Positions 17,486-27,035 of a stretch of 64,000 nucleotides of DNA are shown here, piece by piece (position 1 is the stretch's first letter; each line of letters opens with the position of its first letter). This stretch comes from Arthrobacter humicola (GTDB lineage Bacteria; Actinomycetota; Actinomycetes; Actinomycetales; Micrococcaceae), in NCBI RefSeq assembly GCF_022803015.1, contig NZ_JAFKON010000004.1, positions 248,001-312,000 on the forward strand, in the 5' to 3' direction. The position numbers and the translations under genes were made by a program. The notes beneath the pieces were generated by a model. It had not been told where the DNA came from and did not search any database. It saw only the letters and a program-made list of their open reading frames with translations.

Positions 17486-18445
17486 TCATCGGATGCTGAG
17501 GGCAATTCCGTCAAGAATATCGTGTTCGCTGCTCACGGCCGTGGTGATGCGCCCGCCGGTGACCTCGGCCAGGCGCTGCAGGACCCGCCGCCAGACCAGG
17601 CCACCGGCGCCGATCACGTCCACCCGCCCGGGGTGCATGTAGGGCAGCGCGGCCCGCTCTTCCCGGGTCATTTCGAGCAGCTCGGTGCAGGCTTTCCGGA
17701 TCGCGTCCAGGTCCAGTTCGGTGCCGTGGATCGCGGCCGGCGAGTACTCCGGCAGGCGCAGCGCGTGCGCGGTGATGGTGGTGACGGAGCCGGCCACGCC
17801 GACGACGGCGGTGGTGCGTTCCAGTGGAACGGTTTGTGCCGCCTCGCTGATGGCGGCGTCGACGTCGGCCTCCGCGGCCGCGATCTGATCCGCGGTGGGC
17901 GGGTCGCTGCGCAGGTGCCGTTCGGTCATCCGGACGCAGCCGACGTCGACCGAGCGGGCCGCGATGACGCCGCCGGCGTTGCCCAGCACGAACTCCGTGC
18001 TGCCGCCGCCGAGGTCCACCACCAGCACGGGGTCCTGCCCGCGGGAGGGCAGCACACTGCTGGCGCCGGCGAAGGACAGCGCGGCTTCCTCGTCGCCGGT
18101 GATCACCTCGGGTTCGACGCCGAGGATGTCGCGGATGCCGTCGACGAAAACCTGGCGGTTACGGGCATCGCGGGTGGCGGAGGTGGCCACGAAGCGCACC
18201 TTTTCGGCGCCGTGCTCGCGGATGAGGGCAGCGTAGTCCCGGGTCGCGGCGAAGGTGCGCTCGAGCGCTTCCTGGGCCAGTTCGCCCGTGGAGTCCACAC
18301 CCTGGCCCAGCCGGACCACGCGCATTTCCCGCACGATGTCGGTCAGCCGCGGTGTGGCCGGCCCTGTTGCGTCGCCTGCGCTCACATCGGCGATCAGCAG
18401 GCGGATGGAGTTGGTGCCGCAGTCTACGGCCGCGACCCGGGTCAC
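17486..18445 (-). CDS. ppx: Ppx/GppA phosphatase family protein
   Basis: This 319-residue protein belongs to the sugar-kinase/Hsp70/actin-fold exopolyphosphatase family, which hydrolyses polyphosphate or pppGpp. Visible phosphate-binding motifs are AAVDCGTNSIRLLIAD at the N-terminus, GEEAALSFAGA-like wording near residue 130, and VVDLGGGSTEFVLG near 145. It is the shorter actinobacterial Ppx form, without the extra C-terminal domains of E. coli Ppx. The start is GTG at 18445, overlapping the DUF501 stop as GTGA. The eno-ftsB-DUF501-ppx order is commonly conserved in Actinobacteria. Whether polyphosphate or pppGpp is the main substrate cannot be told from sequence. Confidence 0.9.
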   Translation of the reverse strand: MTRVAAVDCGTNSIRLLIADVSAGDATGPATPRLTDIVREMRVVRLGQGVDSTGELAQEALERTFAATRDYAALIREHGAEKVRFVATSATRDARNRQVFVDGIRDILGVEPEVITGDEEAALSFAGASSVLPSRGQDPVLVVDLGGGSTEFVLGNAGGVIAARSVDVGCVRMTERHLRSDPPTADQIAAAEADVDAAISEAAQTVPLERTTAVVGVAGSVTTITAHALRLPEYSPAAIHGTELDLDAIRKACTELLEMTREERAALPYMHPGRVDVIGAGGLVWRRVLQRLAEVTGGRITTAVSSEHDILDGIALSIR

Positions 18446-19245
18446 TTGGACTCCCCCGTGCCGGTGGTACCGGCCGTCTCAGCAGCGCCGGCGGTAGCGG
18501 CGGTGTCAGCGACGCCGGCGCCGGCGGCGTCGACGCGGGACTTGCGGACCGGTGCGGGCCGGCCCACGATCTCCGGCAGGCCTTGGGGGCCATGGCGGCT
18601 GAGGTCCCGCGACGGGGCCTCCCCGCCGGTGTCCCAGGCGCCGTCGCAGTAACAGCGCTCCACGGTCCACCACTCGGCGATGGCCGCGATCGATTCATCC
18701 CCCAGCGGGTTCACGCCCGGGCCGGCCGCCAGCGAATGCCCCACGAGGACGTGCAGGCATTTGACGCGGGTCGGCATTCCCCCGGCGGAGACGCCGTCGA
18801 TTTCGGGAACGGCCCCGATGCCGGAGCGCGCGCCGATCTCGGCACGGGAGGCCAGATATGCCTCGTGGGCGGACCGGTACCGGGCCGCGAGGCCGGCGTC
18901 GGCAGCGAGCCGGTCGTTCATTTCGTTCATCAGCCCGGCGGCCTCCAGCCGCGATACCGCCGAGGTGATCACCGGGTGGGTGAGGTAAAACGTGGTGGGG
19001 AACGGCGTACCGTTGCTGAGCCGCGGCGAAGTGGCGGCGACGAGCGGGTTTCCGCAGACGCAGCGGGCCGGGATTTCGACGACGTCGCGCACGGGCCGGC
19101 CCAACTGGCGGCTGAGGACCTCGAGATCGTGCGGTGACGGCTGGCGGGAGCCCTCCGGGGCGTCTGCCCTGTGCCGTGGTGCCGGGGTCTTGGCCCCGTC
19201 GTTGTCCTCGGCTGCTCGGTTCTGGTCCACTCGGTTCTCGTCCAC
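18442..19245 (-). CDS. DUF501 domain-containing protein
   Basis: A 267-residue protein whose function is not known. A hydrophilic, low-complexity N-terminus of about 45 residues precedes the DUF501 core, with VVEIPARCVCGNPLV, FPTTFYLTHP and a C-terminal WTVERCYCDGAW. Two cysteine groups (CVC and CYC) may bind metal. DUF501 is typically found between ftsB/divIC and ppx in Actinobacteria, as here, which hints at a cell-envelope or division link. I chose the GTG at 19245 because AGGAAGG precedes it by ten bases. The frame could also start at a TTG at 19290 with a poorer ribosome site. Confidence 0.82.
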   Translation of the reverse strand: MDENRVDQNRAAEDNDGAKTPAPRHRADAPEGSRQPSPHDLEVLSRQLGRPVRDVVEIPARCVCGNPLVAATSPRLSNGTPFPTTFYLTHPVITSAVSRLEAAGLMNEMNDRLAADAGLAARYRSAHEAYLASRAEIGARSGIGAVPEIDGVSAGGMPTRVKCLHVLVGHSLAAGPGVNPLGDESIAAIAEWWTVERCYCDGAWDTGGEAPSRDLSRHGPQGLPEIVGRPAPVRKSRVDAAGAGVADTAATAGAAETAGTTGTGESK

Positions 19246-19311
19246 GGGAGTGGCACCTTCCTGCCCTGTTCCGGATTGTCCGCGGGACAATCCCGGCGGC
19301 GGGCGCCGCTT

Positions 19312-20103
19312 CTAGTCTGTTGCCGATCGCCTGATGGACTCCCAGAGGGCGTCCACCCAGGGCAGGTTGGCCGGGTCTTGTGCTGATGCTGCACCCGCCG
19401 CGCCACCGGATTGCGCGGCAGGAAGATCGCTGCCGAATACCCAGTAGCCCGTCTCTCCGGGCATAACCATGTTAATGCGGTCGCGGGCCTGCTGTTTCAC
19501 ATAGTTGGGATCCTGCCACCGCGACACCTGGCGTTTGAGGTCCTCCTGCTTCGTCTGTTTGGCCGCAATGTCGGCCTGCAGCGCCGCGATTTCGGCGCGT
19601 TTGTCCAGGAAGATCTTGACCGTAGGGGCCAGCAGGATGGTGATGGCAATCATGACGACACCCAGGGCCAGCAGCCGGCCCGAGAACGCTTTGGCGGGCA
19701 CGGGGTCCAGGGATTCGTCCGGCCCCCCTGCGGCGGTCCGGCCCTGGTTCTTGCCGCCGGTCCTGGCGTCGGTCCTGCTGCCGGACTTGGCGCCGTCCTT
19801 CCCGGCCGCCGGGCGGCTCTCGGGCTTTGCCGGAGCTCCTGCCGGGGCTGTTACGGGACGGGGTTTGGCCGCAGATGCGGCGCCGGAGCTGCCCGGGGCC
19901 GGCTTGCCTGTGGAGGCTGATACCCGTGGCGGGGCAGGCGCAGCGCCGGCCGGCGCCGCCGTGCCGCTGCGGGCGCCGCCAAAGTCTGCCTGGATGACCT
20001 CGCCGCCGTCGGCTGCTGCCCCCAGGCCCGTGGCCGCAGGCTTGGCAGCAGCAGCCTTGGCGGCAGGCGTAGCCCGGGGAACATTGGGGCGTCGGGTTGC
20101 CAT
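19312..20103 (-). CDS. septum formation initiator (FtsB/DivIC) family protein
   Basis: This 263-residue bitopic protein has a long disordered Ala/Pro/Lys-rich cytoplasmic N-terminus (residues 1-140), one transmembrane segment (LLALGVVMIAITILLAP, about 145-162), and an extracytoplasmic coiled coil (EIAALQADIAAKQTKQEDLK). The DivIC motif follows (QDPNYVKQQARDRINMVMPGE). FtsB/DivIC forms a complex with FtsL and FtsQ at the septum. The N-terminal extension is much longer than in E. coli FtsB (about 100 residues) but is usual in this phylum. AAGGAG precedes the ATG. It lies between eno and DUF501. Confidence 0.9.
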   Translation of the reverse strand: MATRRPNVPRATPAAKAAAAKPAATGLGAAADGGEVIQADFGGARSGTAAPAGAAPAPPRVSASTGKPAPGSSGAASAAKPRPVTAPAGAPAKPESRPAAGKDGAKSGSRTDARTGGKNQGRTAAGGPDESLDPVPAKAFSGRLLALGVVMIAITILLAPTVKIFLDKRAEIAALQADIAAKQTKQEDLKRQVSRWQDPNYVKQQARDRINMVMPGETGYWVFGSDLPAAQSGGAAGAASAQDPANLPWVDALWESIRRSATD

Positions 20104-20125
20104 GTCACTCCTTCAAAAGCGGACC

Positions 20126-20170
20126 AAAAAAGAACCGGTGGCCATGGTCTTTCAACCATAGCCACCGGTT
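20126..20170 (-). terminator. intrinsic terminator of eno
   Basis: A 16-bp stem with one mismatch (20133-20148 with 20155-20170) and a 6-base loop is followed on the minus strand by a run of six T. It separates eno from the ftsB transcript. Confidence 0.88.
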
Positions 20171-20188
20171 ACCGGTTTTCGCGGCTAA

Positions 20189-21532
<1,344 letters not shown>

Positions 21533-21657
21533 TCAAGCGGAAAGCCGACGTCGTCGTCGCTACTAGCGTAGTCGAGAGCGGGATAAGTTACGGAAACCTA
21601 TCCAATCCCCGGACGTCATGATGGTGCCGCTACCGTGCCGACTCTAGTCTGCCAGCA

Positions 21658-22392
21658 CTATTGTGCCGAGGGCCCGGGGCCGGTGCTGTCCTGGAACCGG
21701 CGCAGGGCGCCGCGGAGGGCGCGTTCGGCGTCGAGCCCGCCGGCCCGGGCAGCGGCCACGATCCCGAACAGCAGGTCGCCGAGTTCCTCCTCGGCGGCCG
21801 GGAGGTCGACGGCGGTTCCGGCGGCGGTTTGGCCGGCGGCCGCTGCCATGCCCGCGCGTTCGGCGCGGTCCAGGAGCTTTTGGGCCCGCGCGAGGGCCGG
21901 CAGCGCGGCGGGAACCCCGTCGAAGACGTGGCCGCGTTCGGGCATCTCGGCCTTCTTGACGGCGTCCCATTTCAGGACGATCTCCTCCACCGTTGCCGGG
22001 AAGGAATCCTGCAGCGAGCCGTCGGGCCGGAACACGTGCGGGTTGCGCCGGATCATCTTGGCCTTCAGAACCCGGGCGACATCGTCCAGGTCAAAGGCGC
22101 CGCGTTCCTCGGCGAGCCGGGCGTGGAGCACCACCTGCAACAGGACGTCCCCCAGTTCAGACTGCAGTTCCGCGTCGCCGGCGCCGGTCTCGATGGTCTC
22201 GGCCACCTCATAGGCCTCCTCCAGGAGGTACTCCACGAGGGACTCGTGGGTGAGGGCACCCATCCAGGGGCAATGCTCGCGCAGGGCCGCGATCGTCCCC
22301 AGCAGCTCCCCGACCTCGCAAGCTCGGCCGGGGACCCCTGCCGCTGTGGGCCCAGCGAGCCTCTGGACGGGTGATGTGTCCTCGTTAGCCAA
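21658..22392 (-). CDS. mazG: MazG family nucleotide pyrophosphohydrolase
   Basis: This 244-residue protein has one MazG NTP-pyrophosphohydrolase fold. LLGTIAALREHCPW opens it, EEAYEVAETI and ELQSELGDVLLQVVLHARLA give the metal-binding Glu/Asp set (EExxE and ExxD), and NPHVFRPDGS follows. MazG removes pyrophosphate from NTPs or dNTPs and can lower (p)ppGpp or damaged nucleotides. The second MazG repeat of the E. coli protein (263 residues) is degenerate here; the C-terminal part still has EEELGDLLFGIVAAARAGG. The only workable start is a TTG at 22392, which overlaps the end of add by 8 bases, so translation is probably coupled. Confidence 0.88.
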   Translation of the reverse strand: MANEDTSPVQRLAGPTAAGVPGRACEVGELLGTIAALREHCPWMGALTHESLVEYLLEEAYEVAETIETGAGDAELQSELGDVLLQVVLHARLAEERGAFDLDDVARVLKAKMIRRNPHVFRPDGSLQDSFPATVEEIVLKWDAVKKAEMPERGHVFDGVPAALPALARAQKLLDRAERAGMAAAAGQTAAGTAVDLPAAEEELGDLLFGIVAAARAGGLDAERALRGALRRFQDSTGPGPSAQ

Positions 22393-23551
22393 GATCGGAG
22401 TAGGCCTCGTTGATGTATTCGACCAGGGCTTCCTTCTCCTCGAGCGGCAGGAAGGCGGCCTCGGCCGCGTTCAGCGTCAGCTCCAGCAGGTCATCGAGGT
22501 CGTAGTCGAACGTCTCAACCAGGAGTTCGAACTCGTCGGTCAGCGTCACGCCGCTCATGAGCCGGTTGTCGGTGTTGATGGTGACGTTGAAGCCGAGCTG
22601 GTAGAGCATGTCCAGCGGGTGGCTTTCGATGCCCTCACCGAAACCGGCAATGGCACCGGTCTGCAGGTTGGAGGAGGGGCAGATCTCCAAGGCGATGCCA
22701 CGGTCCCGCACCCAGCTGGCGAGCTCGCCCAGGGTCACCATGCCGATGGTGTCGTTGACGGAGTCGTCGAAGCCTTCGGCGTCGGCGGCCTCTTCGTCCT
22801 CTTCGAATTCGATCGTGACGTCCTCGGCGATCCGGACGCCGTGGCCCAGGCGCAGGGCCCGGCCGTCGACGAGGGCCGACTGGATGCTTTCCAGACCGGC
22901 GGCTTCGCCGGCGTGGACGGTGGCCGGGAAGTTGTGCTGGGCCAGGTAGGTGAAGGCGTCCTTGAAGCGGGACGGCAGGAAGCCGTCCTCGGCGCCGGCG
23001 ATGTCGAAGCCGACGGCGCCGTTGTTGCGGTGGCGGACGGCCAGTTCGGCGATCTCCTGGCCGCGGTCGGCGTGGCGCATGGCGGTGATGAGCTGACCCA
23101 CCTGGATATCGCGGCCGGTCTCTGCCACCGCGTCCACTCCAGCTTCGAGGCCGGCCTGCACGGCTTCGACCACGTCGTCCAGGCTCAGGCCCTTCTGCAG
23201 GTGCTGTTCGGGTGCCCAGCGCACCTCGCCGTACACGACGCCGTCGTCGGCCAGGTCTTCGACGAATTCCTTCGCGACGCGGAACAGGCCCTCCTTGGTC
23301 TGCATCACGGCGATGGTGTGGTCGAAAGTCTCCAGGTAGCGGACCAGGGAACCGGAGTCGGCGGATTCGCGGAACCACTCCCCCAGGGCGACGGGGTCCG
23401 TGGACGGCAGCGTGTGGCCGACGGCCTCAGCAAGTTCAATGATGGTGGCCGGGCGGAGTCCGCCGTCCAGGTGGTCGTGAAGGGAAACCTTGGGAAGGCC
23501 CTTCAGGTCGAAGTCGAGGTCAGGGGCAGCGTCAGGAATAGTCTCAGTCAC
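22385..23551 (-). CDS. add: adenosine deaminase
   Basis: Adenosine deaminase converts adenosine or deoxyadenosine to inosine in purine salvage. The 388-residue TIM-barrel protein has zinc ligands H25 and H27 (KVSLHDHLDGG), a third His and catalytic Glu in VHAGEAAGLE (H213, E216), the His of RLGHGVRI, and an Asp in INTDNRLMSG. It uses the NTDN form seen in actinobacterial enzymes rather than NTDDP. The GTG start at 23551 lies six bases after a TATGGT -10, suggesting a leaderless transcript that continues into mazG. A short acidic insertion (EFEEDEEAADAEGFDD) near residue 250 is unusual but in frame. Confidence 0.95.
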   Translation of the reverse strand: MTETIPDAAPDLDFDLKGLPKVSLHDHLDGGLRPATIIELAEAVGHTLPSTDPVALGEWFRESADSGSLVRYLETFDHTIAVMQTKEGLFRVAKEFVEDLADDGVVYGEVRWAPEQHLQKGLSLDDVVEAVQAGLEAGVDAVAETGRDIQVGQLITAMRHADRGQEIAELAVRHRNNGAVGFDIAGAEDGFLPSRFKDAFTYLAQHNFPATVHAGEAAGLESIQSALVDGRALRLGHGVRIAEDVTIEFEEDEEAADAEGFDDSVNDTIGMVTLGELASWVRDRGIALEICPSSNLQTGAIAGFGEGIESHPLDMLYQLGFNVTINTDNRLMSGVTLTDEFELLVETFDYDLDDLLELTLNAAEAAFLPLEEKEALVEYINEAYSDLG

Positions 23552-23557
23552 GTTCCA

Positions 23558-23563
23558 ACCATA
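23558..23563 (-). promoter_or_regulatory. add: -10 element, leaderless start of add
   Basis: TATGGT, six bases, then the GTG at 23551. There is no ribosome-binding site and no clear -35. Confidence 0.5.
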
Positions 23564-23583
23564 GGGTCGCCGGGCGCCGGAAG

Positions 23584-24318
23584 CTACTTTCCGGACGCTC
23601 CGGACTCAGCGGACGGACCGGCCAGCATCGTGCCGTGCAGCTCGGAAGCACGCTCACCGGAGGCGGGTTCGGCGACGTATTCGGTCTCAGACGGGACCGG
23701 ACGGGTGTCGTGGCGGCCCAGGCGCTTGTGCCACCAGCGCAGGAGATGGTCGATGAGGACACCGAGCACAATGGCGAATACCACCGCGATGCCCGCGCTG
23801 AGCAACGGGTTGTGGTGCAGCCACGGGAAGGAACTGGCCAGGACGCCGATGCCGATGGAGTAGGCGACCCACGTCAGGCAGGCGAAGCCGTCCAGGAAGA
23901 AGAACCGGCGGTGCGGAAACGCCGTCGTGCCTGCCACGTAGTTGACCGCGACACGGCCCCACGGAATGTACCGGGCGGTGAAGATCAGGACGGCGCCGCG
24001 CTTCTCGAGTTCGTAGTGGGCCCAACCGAACACCTTTTGGACCTTTGGCTTGCGCATCCAGCGGAACCGCTCGAGGCCAATCTTGCGGCCGAGCATGTAG
24101 GCCATGTTGTCGCCGGCCATGGCTCCCACGAGCGCCGTGAGGCCCAGGATCCACAGGTTGGGCTGGCCGCTGTGCACGGAGTACGCCGCCAGGGCAACGA
24201 TCAGGGTCTCACTCGGGACCACCATCGCGAAGCCGTCCACGAAGAAAAAAACCAGCAGGAGGGGGTAGATCCACCACTGGCCAGCGGCATGGAGCACGGC
24301 CTCGTTAATGAACTCCAT
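23584..24318 (-). CDS. DedA family membrane protein (first of two)
   Basis: This 244-residue inner-membrane protein belongs to the DedA/SNARE-associated family, whose members act as lipid scramblases/flippases or affect proton-motive force. Landmarks are FFFVDGFAMVVPSETLIVALAA with the conserved Glu, GDNMAYMLGRKIG, and the F-[TV]-AR-[YF]-[IV]-P-x-G-R motif (FTARYIPWGRVAVNYVAG). Four to six hydrophobic segments precede a hydrophilic 45-residue tail. AAGGAG lies ten bases before the ATG. A paralogue follows upstream at 24475, and the two share order and motifs. Physiological substrate not determinable. Confidence 0.9.
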   Translation of the reverse strand: MEFINEAVLHAAGQWWIYPLLLVFFFVDGFAMVVPSETLIVALAAYSVHSGQPNLWILGLTALVGAMAGDNMAYMLGRKIGLERFRWMRKPKVQKVFGWAHYELEKRGAVLIFTARYIPWGRVAVNYVAGTTAFPHRRFFFLDGFACLTWVAYSIGIGVLASSFPWLHHNPLLSAGIAVVFAIVLGVLIDHLLRWWHKRLGRHDTRPVPSETEYVAEPASGERASELHGTMLAGPSAESGASGK

Positions 24319-24474
24319 GCAGGTGGTGCTCCTTGATGACTGGGAACGGACAACTAAGCCGTAACGTACTCGCGATGACAGTGGGTGGAACTATGGACGA
24401 AACTTTGCACGACGTGCGGCCAACAAACGTGACCCAAATCGCTCCTAAGTGTCCCATGGGCGGGCCCAATCCGC

Positions 24475-25110
24475 CTAGGACTCGGCGGGCGGCACGGAAT
24501 GCGTCTGTTCCTCCGGTGCGCGGCCGCGCACCCTGCTGATCACGCGGTCCAGGACGACGCCCAGGACGATCGCGCAGACGATGGCAATGGCCGCTCCCAG
24601 CACGTGGTTTTTCTCAAACCACGGACCAACGGTCAGGCCGATCCCCACCGAGTAGCTGGCCCACAGCAGCGCCGAGAGCACCGTCAGGCTGACGAATCTG
24701 CGCCACGGGTAGTGTGTGGCACCGGCGGTCAGGTTAACGGCCACCCGCCCGATCGGGACGAAGCGCGCCACAAGGATCAGTGAGGCAGGCCGTTTCCGCA
24801 GTTCCCGGCCGGCCCAGCGGAAGGCCGCCTGCATGCGCGGGCCGCGCTGCCACGCCCAGCGCCGGGTTCCGGTCCCGCGGCCGATCAGGTAGGCCATGTT
24901 GTCGCCCACCAGTGCCCCTGCGGCAGCCGTTGCGATCAGGAGCAGAGGGTTGGGGACGCCCGCCGTGGCGGCGACTGCAGCCAGGCCCACCACCACCGAT
25001 TCGCTCGGAATCGGGGGGAAGAAGCCGTCGATCACGCAGCAGGCGAAAACCAGGACGAGGACCCAGGGTTGCCCTGCGGCGGCGAGGATGAAGTCGTTGA
25101 TTGCCTGCAC
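24475..25110 (-). CDS. DedA family membrane protein (second of two)
   Basis: This 211-residue DedA protein has the same core as its neighbour: VIDGFFPPIPSESVVVGLAA, GDNMAYLIGRGTG and LVARFVPIGRVAVNLTAGAT. It differs in having Pro-Pro-Ile-Pro before the conserved Ser-Glu and a shorter tail. The start is GTG at 25110 with AGGAAG just upstream. The 156-base gap to the downstream paralogue leaves room for a separate promoter. The pair probably arose by duplication, but the sequences have diverged well beyond recent copies. Confidence 0.9.
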   Translation of the reverse strand: MQAINDFILAAAGQPWVLVLVFACCVIDGFFPPIPSESVVVGLAAVAATAGVPNPLLLIATAAAGALVGDNMAYLIGRGTGTRRWAWQRGPRMQAAFRWAGRELRKRPASLILVARFVPIGRVAVNLTAGATHYPWRRFVSLTVLSALLWASYSVGIGLTVGPWFEKNHVLGAAIAIVCAIVLGVVLDRVISRVRGRAPEEQTHSVPPAES

Positions 25111-25233
25111 AGCTTCCTAACGCGCGGCGGGGCCAGATCGATCCAAGCGCAGGCTCGGCCGGAGCCGGGCCTGCGCCAAGGGTACTGCTGTGGAGTCAGT
25201 CTTGTGGAGTTAGTGTACCGCCGGCTCCGGCCG

Positions 25234-25298
25234 CCGTTGCCCCATCACGTACGGCTGTTATCCCCAGGGTTTGGGCGCCATAAGGGATAGGGCAACGG
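25234..25298 (-). terminator. possible structured end of the nucleoside operon
   Basis: Two nested complementary blocks (CCGTTGCCC at 25234-25242 with 25290-25298, and TATCCC at 25259-25264 with 25284-25289) can form a bulged hairpin directly after the deoA stop. There is no T run, so terminator function is tentative. Confidence 0.3.
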
Positions 25299-25300
25299 GG

Positions 25301-26632
25301 TTAGGCGATGCGGTCGATGATGAGCTTCTGGGCGGGCCGGGAGCCCTCGGGGGCGATCACGGCGGCGTGTTCGAGCGCTTCCTTGGCACGCTCGAACTTC
25401 TCCGGTGTGTCCGTCAGCAGGGTCATGAGCGGTTCGCCCGCCTTGACCGTGGCGCCGGGCTTGGCGTGCATCCGCACCCCGGCACCGGCCTGGACCTGGT
25501 CCTCCTTGCGGGCGCGTCCGGCGCCGAGCCGCCAGGCAGCGACGCCGACGGCCATCGCGTCGAGCTCCACCAGGACGCCGTCGGCCGGGGCGTAGATGAC
25601 CTCGGATTCCTTGGCGACCGGGAGCTTGGCGCGCGGGTCTCCGCCCTGGGCCTCAATCATCCGGTTCCAGACGTCCATAGCCCGGCCGTCCCGGAGTGCT
25701 GCCCGGGGATCGGCGTCGCGGATGCCGGCACACGCCAGCATTTCCTCCGCGAGCCGGACGGTGAGTTCGACGACGTCGTCCGGGCCTCCGCCGGCGAGGA
25801 CCTCCACGGATTCCTCGACCTCGATCGCGTTGCCCGCGGTCAGGCCCAGCGGCGTGTTCATGTTGGTAAGCAGTGCCACCGTGTTGACGCCGGCGTCCTT
25901 GCCCAGGGCCACCATGGTTTCGGCCAGTTCGCGGGCGCGCGCCTCGTCCTTCATGAACGCGCCGCTGCCCACCTTGACGTCGAGCACCAGCGAGCCGGTG
26001 CCTTCGGCGATCTTCTTGCTCATGATCGAGGAGGCGATCAGCGGGATGGCCTCCACGGTTCCGGTGACATCGCGGAGCGCGTAGAGCTTCTTGTCCGCCG
26101 GGGCCAGCCCGGCCCCGGCCGCGCAAATGACCGCGCCGACGTCCTGGAGCTGGGCCATCATTTCGTCATTGCTCAGGGCCGCACGCCAGCCCGGGATGGC
26201 CTCGAGCTTGTCCAGGGTGCCGCCGGTGTGGCCGAGGCCGCGGCCCGAGAGCTGCGGCACTGCCACGCCAAACACCGCCACCAGCGGAGCCAGCGGCAGG
26301 GTGATCTTATCCCCGACGCCGCCGGTGGAGTGCTTGTCCGACGTCGCCTTCACGCGGCCGTCGGGCCGCCGCAGGCTGGAGAAGTCCATCCGCTCGCCGG
26401 AGGCGATCATGGCCGCCGTCCAGCGGGAGATCTCGGCCCGGTCCATGCCGTTGAGCAGGATGGCCATGTTCAGGGCGGCCATCTGTTCGTCGGCGATGGC
26501 GCCGCGGGTGTACGCGTCGATTGTCCAGTCGATCTGGGCCGGGCTGAGCACACCCTTGTCCCGCTTGATGCGGATGATGTCGACGGCGTCGAACGCTTCA
26601 CTGTTGTTGGGGCTCTGTGTCGTTTGTGTCAC
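25301..26632 (-). CDS. deoA: thymidine phosphorylase
   Basis: This enzyme cleaves thymidine (or uridine, in the pyrimidine-nucleoside phosphorylase branch) with phosphate to base and (deoxy)ribose 1-phosphate. The 443-residue protein has the phosphate and nucleoside-binding wording RVKATSDKHSTGGVGDKITL and SGRGLGHTGGTLDKLEAIPG, with a C-terminal PYNP domain from about residue 345. The frame extends to 27106, but GTG at 26632 is the start: GGAGG lies eight bases upstream and it overlaps the cdd stop as GTGA. It is the last gene of the nucleoside transport and salvage operon. Confidence 0.95.
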   Translation of the reverse strand: MTQTTQSPNNSEAFDAVDIIRIKRDKGVLSPAQIDWTIDAYTRGAIADEQMAALNMAILLNGMDRAEISRWTAAMIASGERMDFSSLRRPDGRVKATSDKHSTGGVGDKITLPLAPLVAVFGVAVPQLSGRGLGHTGGTLDKLEAIPGWRAALSNDEMMAQLQDVGAVICAAGAGLAPADKKLYALRDVTGTVEAIPLIASSIMSKKIAEGTGSLVLDVKVGSGAFMKDEARARELAETMVALGKDAGVNTVALLTNMNTPLGLTAGNAIEVEESVEVLAGGGPDDVVELTVRLAEEMLACAGIRDADPRAALRDGRAMDVWNRMIEAQGGDPRAKLPVAKESEVIYAPADGVLVELDAMAVGVAAWRLGAGRARKEDQVQAGAGVRMHAKPGATVKAGEPLMTLLTDTPEKFERAKEALEHAAVIAPEGSRPAQKLIIDRIA

Positions 26633-27033
26633 CGGGGTTCCTCCAGGTGTTGGGGGCCAAAGGCATCGGGAAGGACCTGGTCCATGGTCTTGATTCCCTG
26701 CGTGGTCATGAGCTCCATGTCCGGAGCCCGGAATTCGTAGAGCAGCTGGCGGCAGCGCCCGCACGGCATGAGGACATTCCCGCCGGCGTCGACGCAGTAG
26801 AAGGCGCGCAGCCGTCCCCCGCCGGTCATCTGCAGGTTGCCCACCAGGGCGCACTCGGCGCACAGGGTCAGCCCGTAGCTGGCGTTTTCGACATTGCAGC
26901 CGCTGACGATCCGCCCGTCTCCGGTGAGGGCCGCGGCCCCCACCGGAAACTTCGAATACGGCGCATAGGCGTTCTTCATGGCGGAGACTGCCGCGGCTTC
27001 GAGTGCAGCCCAGTCGACGTCGGTGCTGTCCAT
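26629..27033 (-). CDS. cdd: cytidine deaminase
   Basis: Cytidine deaminase hydrolyses cytidine or deoxycytidine to uridine or deoxyuridine. The 134-residue protein is the small homotetrameric form. The zinc site is C58-A-E60 (TLCAECALVG) with C91 and C94 (MPCGRCRQLL), and E60 is the proton shuttle. FPVGAAAL and GCNVENASYGLTLCAE are family hallmarks. It lies two bases downstream of the second permease and overlaps deoA by four bases, so products of uptake feed directly to deamination and phosphorolysis. Confidence 0.96.
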   Translation of the reverse strand: MDSTDVDWAALEAAAVSAMKNAYAPYSKFPVGAAALTGDGRIVSGCNVENASYGLTLCAECALVGNLQMTGGGRLRAFYCVDAGGNVLMPCGRCRQLLYEFRAPDMELMTTQGIKTMDQVLPDAFGPQHLEEPR

Positions 27034-27035
27034 TC

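Noticed and set aside
16307..18652. 781-codon plus-strand open frame across the subtilase and ppx
   Set aside because: It is antisense to genes with intact catalytic motifs. It is a shadow frame of high-GC codon bias.
22385..22392. Separate promoter for mazG
   Set aside because: The mazG start lies within the add coding end by 8 bases, and no -10-like hexamer at the right distance was found; coupling to add is more likely.
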